The position numbers were made by a program, and so were the translations under genes. This document shows positions 8,626-16,919 of a DNA stretch of 35,267 nt, piece after piece. This DNA comes from Burkholderiaceae bacterium (lineage in GTDB: Bacteria; Pseudomonadota; Gammaproteobacteria; Burkholderiales; Burkholderiaceae_C): positions 1 to 35,267 of the forward strand of contig JAIRVJ010000120.1 in assembly GCA_031253955.1 (NCBI GenBank), given 5' to 3'. The notes beneath the pieces are model-generated. The model ran no database searches. It saw only the letters and a list, made by a program, of their open reading frames with translations, and was not told the origin of the DNA. Numbering within the stretch: the stretch's first letter is position 1; each line of letters starts with the position of its first letter.

Positions 8626-9354
8626 ATGGTCAAGCTGCTCCTGCTGCTTTTTAGCGGGCTCAAATTCAGCAAGGTGTTCGTCACCGGCGGCAGCATGCTG
8701 CTGTCGCTGGGGGCGTATGCGCTCATCTTCGGCTGGCGCTACGCGGCGGGCTTCATCGGCCTGATCTTCGTGCACGAAATGGGGCACTTCATCGCCGCGC
8801 GCCAGCGCGGACTGGATGTGGGCGCGCCCACGTTCATCCCCTTCGTGGGCGCCTGGATTGCACTCAAGGAACTGCCGCACGACGTGGAAACGGAAGCCTA
8901 CATCGGGCTGGCCGGGCCGCTGGCGGGCACGCTGGCCGCGCTGGTGTGCTACGGATTCGGGCGCGAGAGCGGCAGCGGCCTGATGCTGGCGCTGGCCTAC
9001 GCGGGCTTTTTCATCAACCTGTTCAACCTGATTCCGCTTTCGCCCTTCGACGGCGGGCGCATCACCGCCGTGCTCTCGCCACGCATCTGGCTGCTAGGCG
9101 TGCCAGTGCTGGCGGCCTTTTTTCTGTGGCGCCCCAGCCCGATTCTGATTCTGGTGGCGGTCATGGCCGCACCCCAGGTGATGAAAGCCTGGCGCTACGA
9201 CGCCCAAGCGCCTGAAAACCGCGCCTACTACGCCATCAGCGCCGAAGCGCGCCTGACCTACACCCTGTGCTACCTCGGCCTGGTGGCCTTTCTTGCAGTA
9301 ATGTCCCACGACCTGCACGAAATGCTTGGCAATGCGCGCGCCGTGGGGAAATGA
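8626..9354 (+). CDS. Site-2-type membrane metalloprotease (M50 family)
   Basis: Polytopic membrane protein of 242 residues with the zinc motif HEMGH at residues 50-54 inside the second hydrophobic segment, and the distal motif NLIPLSPFDGG with the third ligand candidate D142. Both are hallmarks of M50/site-2 proteases, which cut substrates within the bilayer. GLAGPLAGTLAAL between them is also typical. There is no PDZ domain, so it is of the short, compact type rather than RseP-like. The gene follows the DUF2167 gene by 12 bp. The natural substrate is unknown; the adjacent membrane-anchored protein is a reasonable guess, not more. Confidence 0.88.
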   Translation: MVKLLLLLFSGLKFSKVFVTGGSMLLSLGAYALIFGWRYAAGFIGLIFVHEMGHFIAARQRGLDVGAPTFIPFVGAWIALKELPHDVETEAYIGLAGPLAGTLAALVCYGFGRESGSGLMLALAYAGFFINLFNLIPLSPFDGGRITAVLSPRIWLLGVPVLAAFFLWRPSPILILVAVMAAPQVMKAWRYDAQAPENRAYYAISAEARLTYTLCYLGLVAFLAVMSHDLHEMLGNARAVGK

Positions 9355-9635
9355 ACGTCTTTTCCACACTCGACAGGAGAAGTCCTATGTTTCGCGCACC
9401 CCACAAGACATCCGCAACAGTATGATCGAAGCCGGCACCGGCAAGGCCAACGCCGATCTTCTCGCGTGGCGGGCAGACGTGCTGTTCATGCCATGCGGTT
9501 GAACCGGTTGACCAAATTTCACCGAGGAGAGCAAGCGCGATGTACAAGAAGTGGCAAGTCGCGTGATTGCCAGACACCGCGAAGTTCTTGAGGCGCTGAA
9601 GAACCACTGAGAATGCCTGAACTCCCGAAACGGAA
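9355..9635. other. Intergenic region with degenerate coding remnants
   Basis: Between the convergent protease and serB genes the plus strand shows pieces of reading frame with no intact gene. One piece reads about QDIRNSMIEAGTGKANADLL and stops at about 9502. A second ends at 9608-9610 and reads FTEESKRDVQEVASRV then IARHREVLEALKNH. An ATG near 9490 (MRLNRLTKF) would join the second piece if one base were removed from the TTT near 9517-9520. This looks like a decayed small gene, possibly a former accessory or toxin-antitoxin-sized locus, but the family is not recognised. Confidence 0.35.
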
Positions 9636-10367
9636 TCAGGCCCGGAACACCTCCAGCAACCGGTCCAGCCCGCCTTCGTTGATCGCTACCATCGCCTGCT
9701 CGCGCACCCTGGGCTTGGCGTGGTAGGCCACCGAGAGGCCGGCGGCGGACATCATCGGCAGGTCGTTGGCGCCGTCGCCCACGGCGATGGATTGGGCGGG
9801 GGCGCAGCCGATCAGGCTGCACACGTCCAGCAGGGTCTGGCGCTTCATGGGGCCATCGCAAATGTCGCCCCAGCTTTGCTCCAGCAGGCGTCCGGTGAGC
9901 TTGCCGTCCACAATTTCCAGCCGGTTGCTGCGCGTGAAATCCAGCGCCAGCCGCTCGCGCAGCCGTTCGCTGAAAAAAGTGAAACCGCCGCTGACCAGCA
10001 GCACCTTCAGCCCGGCGGCCTGGCAGGCGCGCACCAGTTCGGCTGCGCCGGGGTTGGGGCGCAGGCGCTCGCGGTACACGCGCAGCAGGTGCTCTTGGCT
10101 CACGCCCTTGAGCAGGGCCAGGCGGCGGCGCAGGCTTTCCTTGAAGTCGGCAATTTCGCCGCGCATAGCGGCCTCGGTAATGGCGGCGACTTCGGCCTTG
10201 CGGCCGGCGGCATCGGCGATTTCGTCCACGCATTCGATGTTGATGAGCGTGGAATCCATGTCGAAGGCAATCAGCCTGAAATCGCCCAGTGACAAGGGCG
10301 GCGCGACGCCGCGCACAAGCAGGCCGGGGGCGAATTCAGTGGTAGGGCTGGGAGCGGAAGAGTTCAT
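9636..10367 (-). CDS. serB: Phosphoserine phosphatase
   Basis: HAD-superfamily enzyme for the last step of serine synthesis, phosphoserine to serine plus phosphate. The 243 residues include motif I FDMDSTL with nucleophile D36 and general acid D38, ECVDEIAD right after it as in SerB, the LVSGGFTFF motif II serine region, and GDGANDLPMM as the motif III/IV aspartates. The N-terminal ACT-like domain of the longer E. coli enzyme is mostly absent. The short opening MNSSAPSPTTEFAPG is poorly conserved, so the start is less sure than the rest. It lies downstream of, and on the same strand as, the large surface-protein gene, with about 145 bp between them. Confidence 0.94.
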   Translation of the reverse strand: MNSSAPSPTTEFAPGLLVRGVAPPLSLGDFRLIAFDMDSTLINIECVDEIADAAGRKAEVAAITEAAMRGEIADFKESLRRRLALLKGVSQEHLLRVYRERLRPNPGAAELVRACQAAGLKVLLVSGGFTFFSERLRERLALDFTRSNRLEIVDGKLTGRLLEQSWGDICDGPMKRQTLLDVCSLIGCAPAQSIAVGDGANDLPMMSAAGLSVAYHAKPRVREQAMVAINEGGLDRLLEVFRA

Positions 10368-10513
10368 GTTTGCTATTATTCGGATAGCTTATTGCCCTTA
10401 CTGTATAAGGACATCCGGCCAGAATGGAGGGCATCTCCATCCCGGCGGCCAGCTTCGCATCGTATCCGACTTCTGCGCTCCCGCGCGCGCCCTGTTTCCG
10501 GGCGCGGCCCGGA

Positions 10514-13348
10514 TTACTGCACCCCGCCCTTGGCGGCGCGGCGCGCCGCCAGCGCGCCCAGGGCCAGCACCAGCAGCGCCAGCGCCGCCAAGTTCAGCGT
10601 GGGAATGGGCGTCGCCAAGCGGCCGACGGCGGGCAATAATGCCTTCCATTGGGCGTACACCATCAGGCCGCTGGTCACGATGGTCGTGCCGGTAAACGCC
10701 GTTCCCGTGCCATTTGGCTGCGTGTTCCAGCCCATGAAGGTGTAGTGGTCGCGCGAGGGAGCGGGGGGCATGGCCGCCGCGAGCGTTCCGCCCAGCTTCA
10801 CCGTGCGCTCCTGGTCCACAGGCTGCACCGCGCCGCCATTGCCATCGAATTTGACGGTCTGCATGGGAATGAACATTTTGGTTGCCGCCAGGGTGCCAAA
10901 AATAGTGTAGCTTTCGTTCGCGGGGCCGCCCGTGAGCGTCATATCTCCATAAAGATACAGGGTTCCGCCCTCCTGGAAGTTCGCGGCATCCATCTGGCAC
11001 GCGAAGGAAAATTCGGACGCCAGGTTCACCGCCGTGTCCCAGCCGGCATTCAACTGCAAGGGAATCTGCCATGCCGAACTGGCAGCGTTCCAAACCGGCG
11101 CGCCGGTTTGCGTGAAGATATCGCTGGCAAGCGTCATGTGCGCCATATCGCAGTTGGTTCTCGTGTCCGGATGGATGGTGAGCGTCACTCCGGTATTGGC
11201 GATGGTGTGCCCTTCCGTGAGCAGCCGGGCGCGCCAGCCTGACGGCATCGCGTAAGTTGCCGTATAAGAAACTCCGTAAGGGGCAGCGCCAAGGTGATAG
11301 GGCAAAGCGCCGGGATCGGCCTGGAACACGATGTTGCCTTGTTCCTTGGCCGGCTGCACCAGGGCGACCACGGCGCCGCCCGTGCTCATGGGAATATCGA
11401 CGATGATCTTCCCGTTATCGAAAATAGTCGAGATGAAATAGACCGGAGCGCCCGCCATCACCGCGCCATTGCTGTCCGTCGGAACCAGCGCCAGCTCATA
11501 GACATCGAAGGAGCGGTCGTAATTCGCCGGCGGCGTTCCGGTGGCGGGTTTAGGCACGGAAAATACGGCCGGACCGTTTTTCTGCCCCCAAAAACCGATG
11601 ACGTTGGCATCGGTGCCGGGCATGGTCCAATCCTGCGGCAGACGCGCGCGGATATACGCGTAGGCGGCTGCATTCGGGTTGCCGATCTCGAAACCGGCCT
11701 GGATCGGGGTCACGTTCCGGCCATTGACGCTGGCGTAACCCGTGTCGATGGTGACATCGGTTTCGTCGATGAAAAGGTGGCTGCGGGAGGGATTGGCATA
11801 CACCACCGCGCTGTCCACGGTCACTCCCGATACCCGGCCGGCGTTCAACACGAGATTGCCCGCCGTGCCGTCAGAACCGCTTTCATAAAGGCGAAGCCCA
11901 TTGGCGCCGTTATCAATGCGTCCGCCGTTCATCTCGAAGCTGGCATTGCCTTTGTTGACCACGATGCCGGGCGTGTTGGCGGTGGAAGCCGTGTTGCCAG
12001 ACACCGTGCCGCCATTCATGATAAGGCGCGAGCCGTTCTGCTGAATGCTGGCCGCGCCGCCGTAGCCGGTCAAGCCGCTGGTCTTGTTCCCGATAATCTC
12101 GCTGCCGTCTTCCAGATACACCGTACCGCCGGCGACGATATACAGACCGCCGCCGTTGGTTCCGGCGAGATTGCCAGTCGAACCCGTCCCGCCGGTATTG
12201 TTGTTGACTTTTCCGTATATTTTCACCAAGGTATTGGCGTTGCGGGAAAGAGCCACTGTTCCGCTTTTGGTGGCGTTGTGGTGAATATTCGCATGTTTAT
12301 CGATCACGGCAAAACCGGAACCGGGGGTGCGATTCCCTGGATTATCATAATCGATGGTTGGACTGTAGTTGAAAAACACGGCGCTTTTGATACCCCTGCC
12401 GCCAGCGGGAGGGTCGGTATCCATACCTTTGTTGCCAATCATGTTGGCAATCTCGCCGTCGATATAACAGGCCACCGTTCCGCTAAACTTGACGCCGTGG
12501 GCATTGGCGATATTCATGATTTGCGAGCCTTCATACATGTACAGATTGGCGTTCGCAATGCTGATGGCCGCCTCGCCGTTGGCATTATAATCTGTGGCAC
12601 TGGCGCTGACTTGCCGGTTATTCGTGTTCGCATTGGGTCTGATGTCGGTAATCAGGCTCCCGTTTTTCATTTTCACGGTGGCCAGATCGTGGGCGCGAAC
12701 CGCCGTCATGCCGCCGAAGTTGCGCAGCTCGGCACCCTGGCCCAATATGATGGTCGCGTTTCTGGCGTAGGAAGCGACGATGGCGTCTTGCACATAGTTG
12801 CCCGATCCCCAGCCGGTCGGCGGGGTCCCGGTTCCACCCCACGTAGGCGCCTGGCCAAACACTGTTCCCTCATGACGATAGGCGTCATCGAAAATGATGT
12901 TTTCCAGCGTCAGGGAAATATAAAACGGGGGTGGCGTCGCCGCGTTGGTATATCCGGTTTCAATCTCCAGCATGGCGGGGTTGTACCAACTGCGCGCGTT
13001 ATCCGGCGCAGCGGCAAACCCGGTTCCGCGGGTCACGGTAAACCGCGCCGCACCCAGGCTTTTGATGGTGACGCTTCTGTCGTAGTAGCGGGCCATGGCC
13101 GTCGAGGTCAGGTCGCTCATCACGTAGACCAGATAGCTCTTGCCCTCTTCCTGCGCATGGATCGCGGCGGCGGTTCTTGCCAGTGTGGCAAATGGAGAAC
13201 CCTCGGACAAACCGTCGCCGGCATCGCTTCCGCTTGCCGAAACATAGTAGGTGGCTTGATACGCCGCCTGTGCGACCGCCGTGCCCGCGCCAAAAAGCCC
13301 CAGCGCCATGACGAATGCCAAAAATACCGCGGTGACCCGTGCCTGCAT
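10514..13348 (-). CDS. Large exported beta-helix protein with InlB-type repeat and IPTL-CTERM tail
   Basis: A 944-residue predicted surface protein. Residues 1 to about 28 form a signal peptide (AFVMALGLFGAGTAVAQA). The mature start YYVSASGSDAGDG with SPFATLARTAAAI resembles the N-cap of pectate-lyase-like right-handed beta-helices. A long Asn/Gly-rich region follows with repeated turns (GGGLYIVAGGTVYLEDGSEI, LIMNGGTVSGN, FEMNGGRIDNGANG). Near residues 830-902 is a Listeria-Bacteroides (InlB B) type repeat: VKFDGNGGAVQPV, then YTFMGWNTQPNGTGTAF and MVYAQWK. The C-terminus has ATPIPTL, a hydrophobic segment (ALALLVLALGALAA) and a basic end RRAAKGG, the IPTL-CTERM sorting layout. The usual WG after IPTL is missing (IPTLNLAA). 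No exosortase gene is in the window. Role and ligand are unknown; adhesion is likely. Confidence 0.85.
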   Translation of the reverse strand: MQARVTAVFLAFVMALGLFGAGTAVAQAAYQATYYVSASGSDAGDGLSEGSPFATLARTAAAIHAQEEGKSYLVYVMSDLTSTAMARYYDRSVTIKSLGAARFTVTRGTGFAAAPDNARSWYNPAMLEIETGYTNAATPPPFYISLTLENIIFDDAYRHEGTVFGQAPTWGGTGTPPTGWGSGNYVQDAIVASYARNATIILGQGAELRNFGGMTAVRAHDLATVKMKNGSLITDIRPNANTNNRQVSASATDYNANGEAAISIANANLYMYEGSQIMNIANAHGVKFSGTVACYIDGEIANMIGNKGMDTDPPAGGRGIKSAVFFNYSPTIDYDNPGNRTPGSGFAVIDKHANIHHNATKSGTVALSRNANTLVKIYGKVNNNTGGTGSTGNLAGTNGGGLYIVAGGTVYLEDGSEIIGNKTSGLTGYGGAASIQQNGSRLIMNGGTVSGNTASTANTPGIVVNKGNASFEMNGGRIDNGANGLRLYESGSDGTAGNLVLNAGRVSGVTVDSAVVYANPSRSHLFIDETDVTIDTGYASVNGRNVTPIQAGFEIGNPNAAAYAYIRARLPQDWTMPGTDANVIGFWGQKNGPAVFSVPKPATGTPPANYDRSFDVYELALVPTDSNGAVMAGAPVYFISTIFDNGKIIVDIPMSTGGAVVALVQPAKEQGNIVFQADPGALPYHLGAAPYGVSYTATYAMPSGWRARLLTEGHTIANTGVTLTIHPDTRTNCDMAHMTLASDIFTQTGAPVWNAASSAWQIPLQLNAGWDTAVNLASEFSFACQMDAANFQEGGTLYLYGDMTLTGGPANESYTIFGTLAATKMFIPMQTVKFDGNGGAVQPVDQERTVKLGGTLAAAMPPAPSRDHYTFMGWNTQPNGTGTAFTGTTIVTSGLMVYAQWKALLPAVGRLATPIPTLNLAALALLVLALGALAARRAAKGGVQ

Positions 13349-13774
13349 GATTCATTTCCTCCCCACGCACCACCTCTGCCCTCTTCCTCACCTTTTTGTT
13401 CAGGTGGAATGACAAAGTGATACAAATTGCATCAAAGATACGAAATGTAACCTTGATGTGTGTGAAGCGAATCAGGCTCATTCGTTGATATCAGAAATAG
13501 TTCACATAAAATTTTTGATAAATATCAATATTTAGAAAGATAGGCACGCTAGCCGCCGCCCTGCGGCTTACGAACACTTCTGACCGCTCAGGGTGAGTCT
13601 GGAGCCCGAACGGAGTAGGGATGCGTTTGAAATCCAGCCGCAGGGTGCGGTTCGCGCCACTGGAGCCGCACCCTCAAGCCTGCCTAGTTCCCGTTTTTAT
13701 AGTCAAATATGGCGTAAACCCTTGCCGTGACTTGGCAAGCAGCTATCGAACCGGGAGCGGAGCCGGTTTGCGCT
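13349..13774. other. AT-rich promoter region and non-coding stretch
   Basis: About 425 bp between the surface-protein start (minus strand) and the end of the phosphate transporter (minus strand). The half next to the surface protein is markedly AT-rich (13480-13540, with runs such as AAAATTTTTGATAAATATC), a plausible promoter area for that gene. Small inverted repeats are visible: AGCCGC-CGCCCT-GCGGCT near 13550-13567, and AACCGG with CCGGTT near 13749-13768, just beyond the transporter stop, where it could act as a weak terminator without a clear T-run. No gene is recognised. Confidence 0.4.
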
Positions 13775-14785
13775 TCAGAACAGGAAATCGCTCACCACGT
13801 AAGCCAGCGCCGCCACCACCGCGCTGGCCGGGATGGTGAGCACCCAGGCCCAGACGATGTTGCCGGCCACGCCCCAGCGCACGGCGCTGGCGCGCTGGGT
13901 AGAGCCGACGCCGACGATGGCGCCGGTAATCGTGTGCGTGGTGGAAACCGGTATGCCCAGCAAGGTAGCCAGAAACAGCGTGAGCGCGCCGCCGGTTTCG
14001 GCGCAAAAGCCGCCCACCGGCTTGAGCTTGGTGATTTTCTGCCCCATCGTCTTGACGATGCGCCAGCCGCCGAACATGGTGCCCAGCGCAATGGCCGTGT
14101 AGCAACTGACGATCACCCACAGCGGCGGCGTGGTGTCGCTGACCACGCCGTGGCCGGTGGCGATCAGCAGCATCCAGATGATGCCGATGGTTTTTTGCGC
14201 GTCGTTGCCGCCGTGGCCCAGGCTGTAGGCCCCGGCGGAGAGCAACTGCAAGCGGCGGAACCAGTTGTCCACCTGGCGCGGCCGCGTGCGGCGAAAGATC
14301 CACGCCACCAGCACCATCATCAGCGAGCCGAGCAGAAAACCGAGCAGCGGCGAGACAAAGATGAAAGCCACCGTCTTGAGAATGCCGCCGGCGTTGAGCA
14401 CGCTCCAGCCGGCCTTGGGCAGCGCCGCGCCCACGATGCCGCCGATTAGCGCGTGCGATGAACTGGACGGGATGCCGTAGAACCAGGTAATCAGGTTCCA
14501 GGTGATGGCCCCGAACAGCGCCCCGAACACCACGTGCGTATCCACCACGCCGGGCTGCACGATGCCCTTGCCCACCGTGGCCGCCACGCTGAGATGGAAG
14601 ATGAAGATAGCGACGAAGTTGAAAAACGCCGCGAACACCACCGCTTGCGTGGGGCGCAGCACGCCGGTGGAAACCACGGTGGCAATCGAGTTGGCCGCGT
14701 CGTGGAACCCGTTCATGAAATCGAACACCAGCGCCAGCGCGACCAGCATGACGACGATCCACAGGGCGGCTTGGGTTACAGGCAT
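13775..14785 (-). CDS. Inorganic phosphate transporter, PiT family
   Basis: Low-affinity phosphate permease of the inner membrane. The protein is 336 residues with about ten hydrophobic stretches. It carries the two inverted-repeat signatures of PiT: FDFMNGFHDAANSIATVVST near the N-terminus and LGHGGNDAQKTIGIIWMLL in the middle. SSSSHALIGGIVGAALPKAG after the first repeat and STTHTITGAIVGVG near the C-terminus are the matching half-repeats. The gene follows the DUF47/PhoU-like gene by 60 bp on the same strand, the usual pairing in which the PhoU-like partner tunes the permease. No PhoB box was identified. Confidence 0.93.
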   Translation of the reverse strand: MPVTQAALWIVVMLVALALVFDFMNGFHDAANSIATVVSTGVLRPTQAVVFAAFFNFVAIFIFHLSVAATVGKGIVQPGVVDTHVVFGALFGAITWNLITWFYGIPSSSSHALIGGIVGAALPKAGWSVLNAGGILKTVAFIFVSPLLGFLLGSLMMVLVAWIFRRTRPRQVDNWFRRLQLLSAGAYSLGHGGNDAQKTIGIIWMLLIATGHGVVSDTTPPLWVIVSCYTAIALGTMFGGWRIVKTMGQKITKLKPVGGFCAETGGALTLFLATLLGIPVSTTHTITGAIVGVGSTQRASAVRWGVAGNIVWAWVLTIPASAVVAALAYVVSDFLF

Positions 14786-14845
14786 GATGGCGTGCGCGGA
14801 AGAATGGAACGCGGGAGAATGGAGCGGGCGGGCATGGCGGACCGG

Positions 14846-15493
14846 TCAGGAGTTTTCCAGCACGATGCCTTCGATCTGGTTGGCCACGTCCTCGCACTTG
14901 TCGGTAACGGTTTCCAGCAGTTCGTAGATGGCGCGCAGCTTGATGAGTTCGCGCACGTCCGGCTCCTGGCGGAACAGTTTGCTCATGGCGCTGCGTAGAA
15001 CGCGGTCGGCCTCGGATTCGAGCCGGTCGATTTCCTCGCACACCTTGAGCGCCGCCTCCGCCCCGCCGGGCCGGGCGATGTCGCGCAGCAGGCCCACCGC
15101 GTGCGCCACCTGCTCGCAGCAGCGGATGGACAGGTCGGTCAACTGGTTGACTTCCGGCGTCACCCGGCGCACGTCGTACAGGTGCATGGACTCGGCGGCG
15201 TCTTGCAGCAGGTCGGCCACGTCGTCCATCAGGTTGATCAGGTGGTGAATCTGCTCGCGGTCGATCGGCGTGATGAACGTGGTGTGAATCAGGCGGTTCA
15301 CCTCGTGCGTCACCCGGTCGGCGGCGCGCTCGGCGGCATCCACTTCATCGGCATATTGCCTGCACAGCGCCTCGTCGTCGTAGTGTTCGATCAGATGCCC
15401 GAAAGCGTGTGCGGCGGTCAGAATGTATTGGGCATGCTGGTTGAAAAGATCGAAAAAATTGCCTTCTTTGGGTAACAGCTTGGCAAACAACAT
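14846..15493 (-). CDS. DUF47/PhoU-like regulator of phosphate transport
   Basis: A 215-residue all-helical cytosolic protein of the DUF47 (PhoU-divergent, TIGR00153-like) family, which accompanies PiT transporters and is thought to adjust their activity. Family features seen are the opening FAKLLPKEGNFFDLFNQHA, the acidic EVDAAERAADRVTHEVNRL helix with potential metal ligands, FITPIDREQIHHLINLMDDV in the middle, and CEEIDRLESEADRVLRSAM in the second helical repeat. The two copies of the E-x-x-AD-x-V motif reflect the internal repeat of PhoU-like folds. It is directly upstream of the PiT gene, which supports the role. Confidence 0.92.
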   Translation of the reverse strand: MLFAKLLPKEGNFFDLFNQHAQYILTAAHAFGHLIEHYDDEALCRQYADEVDAAERAADRVTHEVNRLIHTTFITPIDREQIHHLINLMDDVADLLQDAAESMHLYDVRRVTPEVNQLTDLSIRCCEQVAHAVGLLRDIARPGGAEAALKVCEEIDRLESEADRVLRSAMSKLFRQEPDVRELIKLRAIYELLETVTDKCEDVANQIEGIVLENS

Positions 15494-15562
15494 GAAGAAA
15501 GCTCCGGCAAAGATGATGTGCTCATTGCGCCGCCGAAAGCGGCTTGATGGCAGGCGCCAAGT

Positions 15563-15928
15563 TTAACTGCCGCGAAACACGAAATACACCGCCCCCACCA
15601 TGCACAGCGCCGCCCACAGGTAGTCGAGCTTGAAGGGCGTGTGCAGATACAGCATGGAAAACGGCACGAACACCGTCAGCGTGATCACCTCTTGCATGAT
15701 CTTGAGCTGGCCCACGCCCAGTATCTGGTAACCGATACGGTTGGCGGGGACTTGCAGCAGGTACTCGAACAGCGCGATGCCCCAGCTCACGATGGCCGCC
15801 ACGTACCACGGGGCCGTTGACATGTTCTTGAGATGCCCGTACCAGGCAAAGGTCATGAACACGTTGCTGCACGCCAGCAGCAGCACGGTTTGCGCGGTGA
15901 TCCAGGCGTAGGAAGTGGTGGCTGGCAT
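15563..15928 (-). CDS. DUF486 family small membrane protein (DMT-like)
   Basis: A 121-residue four-helix membrane protein. Helices lie near residues 8-28, 38-58 (YVAAIVSWGIALFEYLLQVP), 72-92 and 100-118. The stretch FEYLLQVPANRIGY and the YGHLKNM motif are typical of the DUF486 family, related to small drug/metabolite transporters. The substrate is unknown. It lies 13 bp downstream of the ROK kinase gene on the same strand and about 70 bp before the DUF47 gene, consistent with a single minus-strand transcript. Confidence 0.85.
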   Translation of the reverse strand: MPATTSYAWITAQTVLLLACSNVFMTFAWYGHLKNMSTAPWYVAAIVSWGIALFEYLLQVPANRIGYQILGVGQLKIMQEVITLTVFVPFSMLYLHTPFKLDYLWAALCMVGAVYFVFRGS

Positions 15929-15941
15929 GGCGGGTTGGGGG

Positions 15942-16907
15942 TTAAGGGTTGAACGGTTTTGCTCCTCTCCCGTAAACGGGAGAGGGAAAATGCCGCGCCC
16001 CCAGCCACGCCGCGCCGCGCACGCCGGAGGAATCGCCGTGGCGCGCGGGGCGCAGCAGGGTGCGCACGCTATCGCTGAAGATGTGCGGCGCCCACAGGCG
16101 CGGTACTTGTTCGTACAGTTCGGCGATGTTGCTCATGCCGCCGCCGAGCACGATGACGCTGGGATCCAGCAGGTTGATCACGCCGGCCAGCGCCCGCGCC
16201 AGCCGCTGCGCATAGCGCGCCAGGCTGGCCTGGGCTGGCGCGTCGCCGGTGCGGGCGGCGGCGGCGATGGCCTGGGCGTCGAGCGCCTGCCCCGTTATGT
16301 CCGCATGGTCGCGCGCCAGGCCCGTGCCCGACAGCCAGCTTTCGATGCAGCCGGCTCGCCCGCACCAGCACGCGGCGCGCGCCAGTTCCTCCGGGGTGAT
16401 GAGCGGCAGCGGGTTGTGGCCCCATTCGCCCGCCACGCCGTTGCAGCCGCGCAGCACCTGCCCGCGCACGGCCACGCCCGCGCCCACGCCGGTGCCCAAA
16501 ATAGCGGCGAACACCACGTCAAAGCCCGCACCGGCGCCGTCTGTGGCCTCGGACAGGGCCAGGCAGTTGGCGTCGTTTTCCACCCGCACGGGGCGGCCCA
16601 GCAGGGTCTGCAAATCTTCTTTCAGCGGTCGGCCATTGAGCGCGGTGGAATTGGCGTTGCGCACCCGTCCATCGAGCGGCGAGAGGCTGCCCGGTATGCC
16701 CACGCCCAGCGCCAGCACGCCCAGACCCACCTGTTTGCCTGCACCCGTCACGAGCGCGGCCACGGCCCGCAACGTGGCGGCGTAGTCGCCCTGCGGCGTG
16801 GGGCAACGCTCGCGCAGCAGGAACGCGCCGCGTTCATCGAGCGCGGCAATTTCGATCTTGGTACCGCCCAGATCGACGCCCAGGCGCGGCCATTCTGGGA
16901 AGCGCAT
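15942..16907 (-). CDS. ROK family sugar kinase
   Basis: Predicted cytosolic hexose kinase of the ROK family (fructokinase or N-acetylhexosamine kinase type). The ATP motif GVDLGGTKIEIAAL is at the N-terminus. VENDANCLALSEATDGAG carries the sugar-binding and catalytic region, and GEWGHNPLPL is followed by the zinc-binding CWCGRAGCIESWLSG. The protein is 321 residues, slightly long because its last 15 residues (FPSPVYGRGAKPFNP) read through a palindromic repeat at 15964-15985. It starts 12 bp after the CoA-transferase stop, suggesting co-transcription. The actual sugar cannot be read from sequence. Confidence 0.9.
   Translation of the reverse strand: MRFPEWPRLGVDLGGTKIEIAALDERGAFLLRERCPTPQGDYAATLRAVAALVTGAGKQVGLGVLALGVGIPGSLSPLDGRVRNANSTALNGRPLKEDLQTLLGRPVRVENDANCLALSEATDGAGAGFDVVFAAILGTGVGAGVAVRGQVLRGCNGVAGEWGHNPLPLITPEELARAACWCGRAGCIESWLSGTGLARDHADITGQALDAQAIAAAARTGDAPAQASLARYAQRLARALAGVINLLDPSVIVLGGGMSNIAELYEQVPRLWAPHIFSDSVRTLLRPARHGDSSGVRGAAWLGARHFPSPVYGRGAKPFNP
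15964..15985. repeat. REP-like palindrome inside the ROK kinase 3' end
   Basis: A perfect 22-nt hairpin with 10-bp arms, CCTCTCCCGT and ACGGGAGAGG, around a 2-nt loop. It is of the common 'CTCTCCCG-CGGGAGAG' REP type, and a longer GC-rich variant occurs twice at 25992-26049. It overlaps the last codons of the ROK kinase and could also serve as an intercistronic mRNA stabiliser or terminator. Confidence 0.75.
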
Positions 16908-16919
16908 GGGGCCAACGAT

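Noticed and set aside
11294-13420. A 708-codon open frame on the strand opposite the beta-helix surface protein
   Set aside because: It mirrors the real gene, has low-complexity His/Gly/Arg/Ala-rich content, no signal or domain, and overlaps a gene with clear architecture. Long antisense frames are expected in GC-rich DNA.
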